From Eubacterium sp. An11 (GTDB lineage Bacteria; Bacillota; Clostridia; Lachnospirales; Lachnospiraceae): DNA of 64,000 bases. The position numbers and the translations under genes are program-made. The notes under the pieces were generated by a model. It worked only from the letters and a program-made list of their open reading frames with translations. It searched no databases and was not told where the DNA came from. Where the stretch lies: contig NZ_NFLV01000002.1 in NCBI RefSeq assembly GCF_002161065.1, forward strand, positions 1-64,000, in the 5' to 3' direction. Positions 55,411 through 64,000 of the stretch are shown here, in pieces (positions within the stretch are counted from its first letter, which is position 1; the number at the start of each line of letters is the position of its first letter).

Positions 55411-56724
55411 CTATTGTCTGTAGGCTTTCTCCCCGCTTAACAGACGATACAGCATTTCCGCCAGGGGCTTCATGGCGTTCTTCGCCTCGGAAACCGTATT
55501 GTTCTGCGCTCCTACCTCAATGAGCACCGCCCGCCTGGCCAGATGCAAATTATAACGGTATCCCTTTATGTATATTTTCCGGGTAAAATCCGGATAATAT
55601 TTGGCTGCCAGCAGCTGCATCTGCAGGCTGAACGCCAGATTCGCGGATTTGTTTGGATTTTTCAGATACGTGAGCTCTCCGCTTTTTAACCGGCTCACTC
55701 CATTGAAAAACATAATCTGCGCCGTGTCTTTTCCATCCACTTCTGTCACCAGATGAATAGAATCCTCCACCGAGTCCCGGTGCAGGTCAAGAACCACCTG
55801 AATGGACGGATTCTTTTTGAGCGTCGCCTCCACGCTGTCCCCGGCATAATCATAGGCTGCGTTTCTGTCCAGCTCCCCGTTGACCTGGTCATAAATGGAA
55901 GTATCATGGATAGAAGCGATACCGTAAGAAGCCAGCTCTTTTTTCAGAGCTTTTCCCACATCCAGCACGCTGCCGCTTTTCCCCTTCTCTTCTTTGTAAG
56001 TCTCGCTGCCATGGGTATGATAGATCAGCACCAGCGGTTCTTTCCCGCTGTCCCCATCCAGATCCACAGACAAATCTTCCGTGACAAGCTTCTTTCCGTT
56101 CAGATCCTCTCTGGTCATTGTCGTGGTACTGTCCACAATATAAAAATGACTTAGCAGGAAATCATAATCTGACAATTCTTTTATGGTATAACTGGCTCCC
56201 TCACCTGTGGTTTCCATGGTTCCGGCATCTTTTTTCTTTTTTTCCACCGACTCATCGTCAGATTCCGTAAAATAATCCGGCACAGCGTCGCTATACAGGG
56301 AAGAAAAATTATCCACGCCCTCCCAGTAATCCACACTGTACTGCTGCAGGGGAAACATTTCTGTCTGAAGCGCATAGCGAAACAACGGCAGAAACAAGCT
56401 GTCCTCTTCCAGATAATTCTCGTAGGAAAGGATGGGCACCAGCTCATTTCTTGCGTTGCGGATACCGTTGATGCCTGCATCTTTGATGATCTCCGCGCGA
56501 AGCGGGATCCTCTCTTTCAGTTCTTCCCAGAGGCCGCTCCGCCCCGGTTTGCTGTCTGATACCATCGCCATCCAGAGAATGACGAACACCACAATCAATA
56601 TCATTTCCACCATCCGCCCAACGCGGCCAAAACTCTGCTCCATCCTGTCACGGCTCCTTTTTGACTGTCTTCCCGCAGACCATCTTATCCATCGCCCTCT
56701 TCGGCGCATTTTCCAGTCTTCCAT
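55411..56724 (-). CDS. spoIIP: Stage II sporulation protein P
   Basis: This 437-residue protein is an amidase/endopeptidase that trims peptidoglycan during engulfment of the forespore, working with SpoIID and SpoIIM. A basic N-terminus leads to one membrane helix at about residues 38-54. The catalytic domain shows LVLIYHTHGSETY, VLDLHRDSV and AVLIEVGAQNNT. It follows gpr by 42 bases, the usual pairing. The exact start is uncertain because no strong ribosome site precedes the first ATG. Confidence 0.93.
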   Translation of the reverse strand: MEDWKMRRRGRWIRWSAGRQSKRSRDRMEQSFGRVGRMVEMILIVVFVILWMAMVSDSKPGRSGLWEELKERIPLRAEIIKDAGINGIRNARNELVPILSYENYLEEDSLFLPLFRYALQTEMFPLQQYSVDYWEGVDNFSSLYSDAVPDYFTESDDESVEKKKKDAGTMETTGEGASYTIKELSDYDFLLSHFYIVDSTTTMTREDLNGKKLVTEDLSVDLDGDSGKEPLVLIYHTHGSETYKEEKGKSGSVLDVGKALKKELASYGIASIHDTSIYDQVNGELDRNAAYDYAGDSVEATLKKNPSIQVVLDLHRDSVEDSIHLVTEVDGKDTAQIMFFNGVSRLKSGELTYLKNPNKSANLAFSLQMQLLAAKYYPDFTRKIYIKGYRYNLHLARRAVLIEVGAQNNTVSEAKNAMKPLAEMLYRLLSGEKAYRQ

Positions 56725-56766
56725 AAATCCAGTGTATGCCTGTCCGTGAAAAATATGACCCGCATT

Positions 56767-57786
56767 TTAATTGCCTTCATCCCGATGGTTCTTCGGCTTC
56801 CGGGCAATCACCCGGTTGATGCCCTCGGATATGGTGTAGCTGATTCTCCTGACCGATTCATCAATCTCCTTTGGTGTCACAAACAGCCCGAATAATTCTT
56901 CACGGAGAGAGTTTGCCATAAAACTGTACTTTTCCTGATCGGACCAGGATTCATAGAGCGCAAGCATTCTTTTGTCCCCCAGAGATTCCAGAAAACACTG
57001 CATAATATCCCCTGCTATGGCGGGAACCGAGATTACCGTGGGAACCCCGACGGCAATAACCGGAATTCCCATGGTTTTTTCTGAGATTTCTTTCCGCTCA
57101 TTTCCCACACCGGCGCCGGGCGCGATGCCCGTGTCACAGATCTGAATAGTTTTGTTGAGCCGGGCCGAAGTCTTTGCCGCCAGGGCATCGATGACCAGCA
57201 GCGCTTCCGGCTTTGTCTGATCAATGACCCCCTTCAGAACCTCCCCGGTCTCCATGCCGGTTTGGGCCATGACCCCCGGAGCGATGGCCATGGAAGCCCG
57301 CATTTTCCCGGAAAATGCATATTCTTCCAGATGCCCTGTGATAAAAAGATTTTTTATGACCAGAGGCCCCAGCGCATCGGGCGTCACTTCCCGGTTGCCA
57401 AGACCGGCCACCAGAATTTTCTTCCGGCTGCCCAGCAGTTTTTCCAGATGCTGCGCCAGAAGAGCGCTCATCTCTTCGTGGAACGCTCCGTCATTGTCCG
57501 CCAGGTCCACGCCCTCCAACGTAATGTAAACTCCCTTCGGTTTGCCGAGAATCCGTTCCCCCTCCTCGTTGGTCACGGTGATGATGGCCTCCTTCAGTCT
57601 GCCGCCCTCCCGCTTTCTTTTCTCCACGTGAATGCCGCTGCCAAAGGAACGGGAATCCCGCTGCTCCCTCTGATCTCTCATCCCGTCTGATTCCAGCTCT
57701 TCCTGAAGCTCCAGAGCCAGATCCGTGTGCGCTGTATGTCTTATTGTGCGCGCTGTATTGTTATCTTTCATATGATCGTATCCCAT
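56767..57786 (-). CDS. gpr: GPR spore protease
   Basis: This 339-residue aspartic-type protease degrades small acid-soluble spore proteins at germination. It begins with a removable propeptide (TAHTDLALELQEEL) and shows VAGLGNREVTPDALGPLV, APGVMAQTGMET and VIDALAAKTSARLNKTIQIC, then DTGIAPGAGVGN. AGGAGG lies 7 bases before the ATG. Together with spoIIP it marks the organism as a spore former. Confidence 0.96.
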   Translation of the reverse strand: MGYDHMKDNNTARTIRHTAHTDLALELQEELESDGMRDQREQRDSRSFGSGIHVEKRKREGGRLKEAIITVTNEEGERILGKPKGVYITLEGVDLADNDGAFHEEMSALLAQHLEKLLGSRKKILVAGLGNREVTPDALGPLVIKNLFITGHLEEYAFSGKMRASMAIAPGVMAQTGMETGEVLKGVIDQTKPEALLVIDALAAKTSARLNKTIQICDTGIAPGAGVGNERKEISEKTMGIPVIAVGVPTVISVPAIAGDIMQCFLESLGDKRMLALYESWSDQEKYSFMANSLREELFGLFVTPKEIDESVRRISYTISEGINRVIARKPKNHRDEGN

Positions 57787-57899
57787 GACATTTCCTCCTG
57801 CTTTAAAAAGCAGTATGCCCTCACCAGCAGGAAGTTATCCGTTTTTTACATACAGCACAAAAAATCAGAATTTTTTGCAAAATTTTTTTAAATTCCCTA

Positions 57900-57928
57900 T
57901 TGACAAAAACAAAGCTTATCACTAAAAT
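57900..57928 (+). promoter_or_regulatory. Promoter of rpsT
   Basis: A consensus TTGACA at 57900-57905, a 17-bp spacer and TAAAAT at 57923-57928 lie about 80 bases before the rpsT start. Confidence 0.8.
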
Positions 57929-58009
57929 GTAATAGTATGTTTACATTACCGTGTCCAGTATGAATGTAAGGCAAAACATAGAAGTGAATATATTTTGGAG
58001 GTGTACAGA

Positions 58010-58273
58010 TTGGCTAATATCAAATCTGCAAAAAAAAGAATTTCAGTAATCGAGAAAAAAACATTAAGAAATAAGATGATCAAATCTAAAGTAAAAACAT
58101 GCGTGAAAAAAGTAGAAGCTGCCATCGCACAGAACGACAAGGAAGCAGCTAACGCAGCATTACAGGTTGCCATTTCTGAAATCAGCAAGGCAACATCCAA
58201 GGGAATCTTCCACAAGAACACATCTGCAAGAAAGATTTCCCGTCTGACAAAAGCTGTCAACAAGATCGCCTAG
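58010..58273 (+). CDS. rpsT: 30S ribosomal protein S20
   Basis: This 87-residue basic ribosomal protein binds 16S rRNA. It begins ANIKSAKKRISVIEKKTLRN and ends SARKISRLTKAVNKIA. The start codon is TTG at 58010, with GGAGG 8 bases upstream; the longer upstream frame is not used. S20 is often autoregulated and poorly initiated, and the TTG fits that. It is the only plus-strand gene in the backbone segment and has its own promoter and terminator. Confidence 0.97.
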   Translation: MANIKSAKKRISVIEKKTLRNKMIKSKVKTCVKKVEAAIAQNDKEAANAALQVAISEISKATSKGIFHKNTSARKISRLTKAVNKIA

Positions 58274-58306
58274 TTTTTACTGTCGAGAGAATATTTTATA
58301 AATAGA

Positions 58307-58342
58307 AACCCGGAAAGAGCGGCTGCTTTCCGGGTCTTTTTT
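58307..58342 (+). terminator. Terminator of rpsT
   Basis: ACCCGGAAAG and CTTTCCGGGT form a 10-bp stem with a 7-base loop, followed by a T-rich tract, 34 bases past the rpsT stop. Confidence 0.93.
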
Positions 58343-58367
58343 GTGTCAGATCTTCTGTTATCCCGAT

Positions 58368-59360
58368 TCAGGCAATCCGCTCCGACAGTCCCACGATCAG
58401 CGTCTCAAGACCAATCTGGTCACTGATCCGGCCGGTCTTGATCTCCTCCTCAATCTGGATACAGGAAGAAATGCAGTGTTCCAGCGTCTTTACCGTGTAG
58501 CCTCTGAGCTGCGCCGCATTTTTCCGGATGGCAAACACAGGGATTCCCGCCGCCTGGGCGATGTCTTTGTCCGGTTTATGCCGCCCTCTCATATCGGCGA
58601 TCAACAACAAAATCCTGTACTGCCGCGCGATGAGAAACAGAATCCGCATGGACGGTTCCTTTAACAACAGCAGGTCATCATAATACGAGAGTGCCCGGCG
58701 CTTATCTCCCTCAGCAATAGCCGCCACCAGATCAAAAATCTTATTCTGCACTTCCCCGGAAGTAATCTCTTCGATGTCCTCCCTGGTAATCTCCGGCCGC
58801 TCTCCCACATAGGAAATGAGCTTATCCGTCTCATTTTTGATCTGAAACATATCGTCTCCCACCCGCTCCAGAAAGAAACGTACATCGCTCTCCCGGATTC
58901 GTTTCTTCTCCTTGGCCAGAAGTGCCGCCACCCAGCGCATGAGTACTTTCTCCGTCTGATCTTTTTTTAAAAACTCTCCCACATAGCCGTTCTTTTTGAT
59001 CCATTTATAGGCTTTGGAGCGCTTATCCACCTCCGGCTCACAGATGATCATGCAAGTGGTCTCCGGCAATGACTGAAAGATCTCAATGAGCGCATCCTTT
59101 CCGCTTTTCAGGATTCCCGTCCGGTCCAGGAGAATCACCCGCTTTGCGGCAAAGAGAGGATAGGTCATGGCCAGCTCCCCAAGCTGCTGCATATCAATCT
59201 TGCTCTCCTCGAACACCGCATAATTCATCTCATCCCCTTCTGCCACCAGAGCATGGATCAGAAGCTCCTTCGCCTGGAGAATGAGATAGCTCTCATCACC
59301 CGTCAGCAGATATACTTTATGAAATTCCTGTTCTTTGATTTGTCGTCTGATTTCTTTCAT
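58368..59360 (-). CDS. holA: DNA polymerase III subunit delta
   Basis: This 330-residue clamp-loader subunit opens the beta sliding clamp. The N-terminus VYLLTGDESYLILQAKELLI is typical, with RVILLDRTG and the C-terminal collar helices (AAGIPVFAIRKNAAQLRGY). The ATG at 59360 has AAAAGGGAA upstream. It lies after comEC on the same strand and converges with rpsT, the common Clostridia arrangement. Confidence 0.93.
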   Translation of the reverse strand: MKEIRRQIKEQEFHKVYLLTGDESYLILQAKELLIHALVAEGDEMNYAVFEESKIDMQQLGELAMTYPLFAAKRVILLDRTGILKSGKDALIEIFQSLPETTCMIICEPEVDKRSKAYKWIKKNGYVGEFLKKDQTEKVLMRWVAALLAKEKKRIRESDVRFFLERVGDDMFQIKNETDKLISYVGERPEITREDIEEITSGEVQNKIFDLVAAIAEGDKRRALSYYDDLLLLKEPSMRILFLIARQYRILLLIADMRGRHKPDKDIAQAAGIPVFAIRKNAAQLRGYTVKTLEHCISSCIQIEEEIKTGRISDQIGLETLIVGLSERIA

Positions 59361-59501
59361 GTTCCCTTTTCCATCCATATATACTGTCCCGCATCGTTCA
59401 TCCGTGCTTCCTCAGACACCCGTAAAAATGCAGGGCCATTTTTACTTGTTTCCCCGCCATTTTACCATGTATTGAAATGCCCGTCAATTTTCATGCCGGC
59501 T

Positions 59502-62117
59502 TCAGCGGCCTCCACAAAACGTCCGGGTCTTCCACCGCTCTCCGTCCGTCTCCACAAAGATAGCGCCGCTTTCCGCAGTCATCAGGATCTTCGCTCCGCA
59601 TCCTTCCAGACGTTCCAGGGTTTCCTTATGAGGATGTCCATACCGGTTATTTTTCCCAGCGGAGATGAGCGCCGCCTGCGGCGATACTCTCTCAAGAAAT
59701 GCGTCGCCTGTGGAATATTTTGAACCGTGATGGGCCACCTTTAAAACTTCCCATATGGTTTCTTCCGGCATCGCTGTGCCATCGGATTTCTTTTCATCGC
59801 CAGTGTTCTCTCCGGCACCGGATTTCCCGGCGTCATCCGCTCCGTTCTGTTCCCCGGATTGCGGCCATTTCCCGGCTTTTCCTTTCCCATCAAAGAACTG
59901 ACACAGCGCTTTCTCACCGGATGCTTCCAGGTCACCGGTGAAGAGGGCGTCAAATTCTCCATACTCCAGATGAAATACCAGAGAAGCGGTATTTTTATCT
60001 TCCGTCTCAAAACCGTCAAAGGGATGCAGGCACTCAAGGCCGGCCCCATCCGGGAACCGGATACGGTCTCCCCGCTGGAAATATACCACCTCCGCTCCGG
60101 CCTTTTCCGCCCTGCCGGCAAATGCAATCAGATCATCAGTCTCCTGCCCGCCCGGCAGCAGCAGATGCCCCACGGGATATCCGGCTTCCAGAAGCTCCCC
60201 GATGCCGGAAATATGGTCGGCGTCCATGTGGGTGGCAACCACGTAATCAATCTCCGCGATTCCATAGTACTGGAGTGCCGGTGTGATCACGTACTGTCCG
60301 ACACCGGAGCGGGAAGTGCTGCCGCCATCAATGAGTACCGATTCCCCGCCGGGCATCTGAAGAAGAATACTGTCGCCCTGCCCCACATCGAGCATAGTGA
60401 TCTGAAGCCGACGGCCGGACGGCGCCGCCAGGCACCAGAGTCCAAAGAGCAGCACGGCCCGCAGCCCCGTTTTCCAGCGGCGCCGGTACCAGATGTAGAG
60501 AAGAAAACCTTCCAGCAGATAGAGACCCGCCATCTCCGGCAGCGACGGACATCCCGGCATCCACACAGCTCCGGGCAGCTGACGCATGTGTTCCAGAAAG
60601 AAATCAAAGAAAGTCAGTACCATCTCCGCCGGAAGGATGAGGATATTTCCCAGTACAGCTCCAGCTGTGTCTGCAAATCCTCCAGAAAACACCTCCAGCC
60701 CGCCGGTTCCTCCCGCAGACAAGAAGAGGCTGCCGGCAATCCCCGCCACGATAGCGCTGACCATCATGGGCGTCATGCAGGGGATGACCAGAAGATTGAT
60801 AAAAACACTGTAAGGTGAGAATGTAAAAAACACCCGGAGCACAATGGGCAGCGTCACCGCGCTGATGACCGTGCTGGATAGCAGCGCATCGCCACACTTC
60901 TTTCGCAGCCGGGGCAGACGGTATATCCGTCCGTCTTCCTCCCCTCTTCTTTTTTGAGCCAGCTCTTTTACCCGGGGCAGCACGCAGCCGATGGCAAAGA
61001 TAGCGGCAAAGGACATCTGGCATCCGCCTTCCAGCAGTCTCCAGGGGGATTCCAGAAGCATCAGGAGGCCGGCCAGACTCATGGAGGAAGCCATATCGTA
61101 ACAGGCGCCAAAATATTCCGCTCCCAGATAGACGGCATACATGATGACTGCCCGGACAATGGAATTACCGAAGCCTGTCATACATCCATAAAATAACAGC
61201 AGAACCAGTCCCCCGGCACAGGCGGGCGCATAACCGATTTTTCGCTTCCGAAGGAAGCGGAACCAGCTTCCCGCCAAAATGGATACATGGAGTCCCGACA
61301 CAGAAAGCAGATGAGCCACGCCGTTCTCCTCATATCTTTGTTTCTGTTCCTCAGAAAGCGCAGATTTATCTCCCAGCACCATGGCGTCCAGAAGAGCTGC
61401 GTGATCCCCGCCCAGAGTCTGAGCATACACCGCATCCATCCGCCTCTTGATTCTGCAAGCGATCCTTGCCAGGGAAAAACGTTCCCTGGCCTCCCTCCAT
61501 CCGCTGTCAGCAAAAAACTGACAGGAAATCCCCCGGGACTGATAGTAAACCTCACTGTTAAACTCCCCGGGGTTGGTGGGTACCGACAGAGCCGTCAGAT
61601 CTCCCTGGCAGCAAATCCAGTCTCCCGGCCACAGGACGATCCCGCCTTCTTTTAAATGAAACACCCGGCATTTTCCCCGGATCTGCTTCCATGCAGCCTC
61701 ACCGGCATTTCTTTTTCCTTTCAAAGAAGAATCCTGTTGGGGATTATTCTTCTCTTTTCCAATATAGCCCGATAAAAACTGCGCCTTTTCCAGAGTAATA
61801 TCATACTCTCCCTCCTCATCCACGTTTAAAAACGCGATTCTTCCGCGGATCGTACCATGCATGGGAAGTGTCTCCCCGGGCAACGGCTCTTTGTTGGCCT
61901 GCGCCCCCATAAACAGCAGAAAACCTGCCAGCGCAAAAATTGATACCAGAAGAATATACATAAAAAAACAGCCCTGCCGTTTCCGCCATACCAGAAAACA
62001 GATTCCTGTCAGCAAAAAAAGCAGAGCCGGAAAAGCTCCTCCCTTAAAACCGAATGATATGGCGGCGGCCTCTCCAAGCACAAGTCCGGTCACACACGGA
62101 AATAAAGGTCTTTTCAT
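59502..62117 (-). CDS. comEC: DNA internalisation protein ComEC/Rec2
   Basis: This 871-residue membrane protein forms the channel that takes up single-stranded DNA in natural transformation. An N-terminal soluble OB-like region (about 60-215) is followed by the competence membrane domain, with HLLSVSGLHVSILAG and FGNSIVRAVIMY. A C-terminal metallo-beta-lactamase-like domain has DVGQGDSILLQ, THMDADHISG and VAHHGSKYST. A low-complexity insert rich in Gly, Ala, Asp and Lys (about 735-775) interrupts the last domain just before VAHHGSKYST. The frame is complete, so transformation ability is possible, though other com genes lie elsewhere. Confidence 0.94.
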   Translation of the reverse strand: MKRPLFPCVTGLVLGEAAAISFGFKGGAFPALLFLLTGICFLVWRKRQGCFFMYILLVSIFALAGFLLFMGAQANKEPLPGETLPMHGTIRGRIAFLNVDEEGEYDITLEKAQFLSGYIGKEKNNPQQDSSLKGKRNAGEAAWKQIRGKCRVFHLKEGGIVLWPGDWICCQGDLTALSVPTNPGEFNSEVYYQSRGISCQFFADSGWREARERFSLARIACRIKRRMDAVYAQTLGGDHAALLDAMVLGDKSALSEEQKQRYEENGVAHLLSVSGLHVSILAGSWFRFLRKRKIGYAPACAGGLVLLLFYGCMTGFGNSIVRAVIMYAVYLGAEYFGACYDMASSMSLAGLLMLLESPWRLLEGGCQMSFAAIFAIGCVLPRVKELAQKRRGEEDGRIYRLPRLRKKCGDALLSSTVISAVTLPIVLRVFFTFSPYSVFINLLVIPCMTPMMVSAIVAGIAGSLFLSAGGTGGLEVFSGGFADTAGAVLGNILILPAEMVLTFFDFFLEHMRQLPGAVWMPGCPSLPEMAGLYLLEGFLLYIWYRRRWKTGLRAVLLFGLWCLAAPSGRRLQITMLDVGQGDSILLQMPGGESVLIDGGSTSRSGVGQYVITPALQYYGIAEIDYVVATHMDADHISGIGELLEAGYPVGHLLLPGGQETDDLIAFAGRAEKAGAEVVYFQRGDRIRFPDGAGLECLHPFDGFETEDKNTASLVFHLEYGEFDALFTGDLEASGEKALCQFFDGKGKAGKWPQSGEQNGADDAGKSGAGENTGDEKKSDGTAMPEETIWEVLKVAHHGSKYSTGDAFLERVSPQAALISAGKNNRYGHPHKETLERLEGCGAKILMTAESGAIFVETDGERWKTRTFCGGR

Positions 62118-62161
62118 TATTCCTCCAAAGGGAGACGGCAGCTGCCGCCTCCGGATTTTAT

Positions 62162-63136
62162 TTAATTTTTGATACTTTCTACCAGAGAATAATTATTGGT
62201 CATCATCAGATGAAATGAATCAAAATCTCTGAGAGACTTCATTTTCTCCCCTTCCACCGTAAACTGCACGGAAGTGGCATTTCCCAGGGAAGTGATCGTA
62301 TTTACCATGGCGTATACCATCACCTTTTCTTCCACCCCGGGAAGAACATTTTCAATATCTTTGCTCAAATCCACATAACAGACACCGTTGTGGATCTGCG
62401 TCTGATTGATGAGCAGATCAGATGGCAGAGGGCTCTGCGCCTCCAGTCCGTCCGGCACTTTCATAAGCTCCAGAAGAACCCTCGTCTCCATGGGCATATT
62501 ATCTGTGGATTCCAGATTGGTTTTGTATTCCACCAGATTATCCCCATCCATATCCGCATAGTAAAGGGTTACCTTTTCGTCATTGCCAAACAGCTTCCCT
62601 GCCTCTTCTTCCAGTATAAACGTATCTGCGTTCATGGCCCCGATCGGATTATCGTCGCTGCCTAAAAGACTGTCCCCGTTGATGGTAAAACGAACGGAAT
62701 CCACTCCTTTGATCTGCACCAGGGACTTCACCACCGCGGCCCGGAGAAGAATCTCTTCCGAATCTTTCAGCTGTCGGTATCCGGCTCCCATATCCACGGT
62801 TTCTTCCACCCCGTCAAGCACGATGGAATTCACAGCCACCCCGGCAGATATTGCCGGTTTATAGGTATCTGTACGGTTATTCTCCGTATCGGACAACCGC
62901 GATACCACCTCATAGGACGCCATGAGTGCGTCGTCGGTGTTCTCCAGCGTATATTCCTCCGTATGGAAACCGTCGCCGCTGGCGTTCAGATAGTAAAGCA
63001 GAATGGTTTTGTCATCCGCTGTCGTCTCTTTCTTTGTCTCAGTGGAAGTATTCTCCGCCGATGCGCATCCGCCGCCGGCAGCTGCCAGCATCAGGACCAG
63101 AAGAAGCAGAGATATCTTTTTCAAACATGTAATCAT
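62162..63136 (-). CDS. GerMN-domain lipoprotein
   Basis: This 324-residue protein has a lipoprotein signal peptide ending LAAAGGGC and two repeated GerMN (sporulation/spore-germination) domains, around residues 90-180 and 220-310. LLRAAVVKSLVQIKGVDSVRF and VMVYAMVNTITSLGNATSVQF are the matching segments. It lies 19 bases after the histidine kinase gene, an arrangement common in Clostridia. It may act at the envelope during spore formation or as an accessory to the kinase; neither is shown by sequence. Confidence 0.85.
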   Translation of the reverse strand: MITCLKKISLLLLVLMLAAAGGGCASAENTSTETKKETTADDKTILLYYLNASGDGFHTEEYTLENTDDALMASYEVVSRLSDTENNRTDTYKPAISAGVAVNSIVLDGVEETVDMGAGYRQLKDSEEILLRAAVVKSLVQIKGVDSVRFTINGDSLLGSDDNPIGAMNADTFILEEEAGKLFGNDEKVTLYYADMDGDNLVEYKTNLESTDNMPMETRVLLELMKVPDGLEAQSPLPSDLLINQTQIHNGVCYVDLSKDIENVLPGVEEKVMVYAMVNTITSLGNATSVQFTVEGEKMKSLRDFDSFHLMMTNNYSLVESIKN

Positions 63137-63155
63137 AACTTCATCTCCTCCTCAT

Positions 63156-64000
63156 CTAGCCCAGATAATTTAACGGAATACGGATAATAAAGGTTGCCCC
63201 TTCCCCTTCCTTGCTGTGTACACGTATGGAACCTTTGTGAAGCAGAATCACATTTCTTGAAATAGCAAGTCCGAGGCCAGTGCCGCCGGTCTCTCTGGAA
63301 CGGGCCTTATCCACCCGGTAGAACCGCTCAAAAATCTGCTCCTGGCAATCTTCCGGAATACCTACTCCGGTATCTTTCACCCGGATATAGAAAAACTTAT
63401 GGTCACCGTTCAGGGAAACGTCCACCTTGCCGCCGTCATGATTATATTTCACGGCGTTCTCTATGATATTATTGCAGGCCAGGGATAGCTTCACTTCATC
63501 TACTTCCGCCACCACCTGACGCATGGTCTCCAGACGGATCGTGATATTCCGCTGTTCGGCGATCGGTGAAATTCTCTTTAGGAGAACTTCCAGCAGTTCG
63601 TTGATATTGGTCGGCGCGATATTCAGATCCGCCGAGGTCTTGTCCATCTTGACCAGTGTCAGCAGGTCGTTGATAATCTGATTCTCCCGGTCAATCTCAT
63701 GGACGATATCATTCATAAAATCTTCATAAATCTCTGTCGGCACGTTCTCCTGCATGAGAAGGGAATCCGCCAGAATCTTCATGGACGTAATCGGAGTCTT
63801 CAGCTCATGGGAGACATTGGAGACAAATTCCTGCCGGGAATTCTCCAGCTCTTTGTAGCGGTTGACAATCCTGTTGAAAGATACCGCCATCCTGTTAAAC
63901 TCCTGAAATCCGACTTCCGACATATTGTCTTCCTGGTGTCCCTCGGCAATGATGTCCAGCTCTCCCTGCATGGTCTTAAAGGACTTTCTCATGAACATTA
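63156..64000 (-). CDS. Sensor histidine kinase (partial, cut by the window edge)
   Basis: About 280 C-terminal residues are visible. They hold the end of a HAMP linker, the phospho-acceptor box FVSNVSHELKTPITSMKILA (His at about visible residue 64), the N box ACNNIIENAVKYN, the G1 box VKDTGVGIP, the F box and GGTGLGLAISRNVILLHKG. The sensor and membrane part lies beyond the right edge, where a response regulator gene may also be. Overall it is like WalK/PhoR-type kinases. The signal is unknown. Confidence 0.93.
   Translation of the reverse strand, partial: MFMRKSFKTMQGELDIIAEGHQEDNMSEVGFQEFNRMAVSFNRIVNRYKELENSRQEFVSNVSHELKTPITSMKILADSLLMQENVPTEIYEDFMNDIVHEIDRENQIINDLLTLVKMDKTSADLNIAPTNINELLEVLLKRISPIAEQRNITIRLETMRQVVAEVDEVKLSLACNNIIENAVKYNHDGGKVDVSLNGDHKFFYIRVKDTGVGIPEDCQEQIFERFYRVDKARSRETGGTGLGLAISRNVILLHKGSIRVHSKEGEGATFIIRIPLNYLG

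Overview
The window looks like chromosome from a spore-forming, anaerobic gut Firmicute, most likely a Lachnospiraceae-type Clostridia. The evidence is a GPR spore protease, SpoIIP, a CIRCE-controlled hrcA-grpE-dnaK-dnaJ operon, two T-box leaders, strong AGGAGG ribosome sites with ATG/GTG/TTG starts, and moderate GC. No tRNA, rRNA, CRISPR array or prophage was seen. The species cannot be named from this sequence.

Layout. Positions 1-2.1 kb hold a group IIC intron with its reverse transcriptase, inserted directly behind the terminator of a T-box leader whose gene lies off the left edge. Next come an AAA-like ATPase, prmA, trxB-trxA and an ABC exporter (2.2-7.7 kb), then the dnaJ-dnaK-grpE-hrcA heat-shock operon (7.9-12.8 kb). 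A structured inverted-repeat element sits at 12.9-13.07 kb, followed by an acetyltransferase and two secreted leucine-rich-repeat proteins (13-16 kb). A hexitol-type PTS operon on the plus strand (16.1-21.3 kb) carries a 1-phosphofructokinase-like kinase, a sorbose-1-phosphate-reductase-like dehydrogenase, a DeoR regulator and a fused EIICBA. A TauE/SafE permease, a broken rpiR remnant, a MarR-controlled two-gene ABC exporter and a LysR regulator lead to hemW. An orphan NRPS-like enzyme with a leader peptide in front occupies 29.5-33.3 kb.

The centrepiece is 33.4-48.7 kb on the minus strand. The preT-preA-hydA-thrE-thrE-carbamoylase-MATE-crp operon covers reductive breakdown of uracil to beta-alanine. 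Next to it, a second operon encodes two hotdog proteins like beta-alanyl-CoA ammonia-lyase, a family III CoA-transferase, an acyl-CoA dehydrogenase and EtfBA. That set would take beta-alanine through acryloyl-CoA to propionyl-CoA. A MerR regulator sits between the two operons. Each operon has a promoter with the MerR-typical 19-bp spacer, and the two share a TATGAnTTAAAAT core. Together this reads as one uracil-to-propionate fermentation system.

Positions 48.8-64 kb hold an AEC transporter, a DUF1097 protein, lepA, a MATE pump and trpD behind a T-box, spoIIP, gpr, rpsT, holA, comEC, a GerMN lipoprotein and a histidine kinase cut by the right edge. The minus-strand housekeeping genes comEC, holA, gpr, spoIIP, lepA, hemW, hrcA-grpE-dnaK-dnaJ and prmA (with rpsT on the plus strand) keep the order common in Clostridia. 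The accessory loci are inserted between them.
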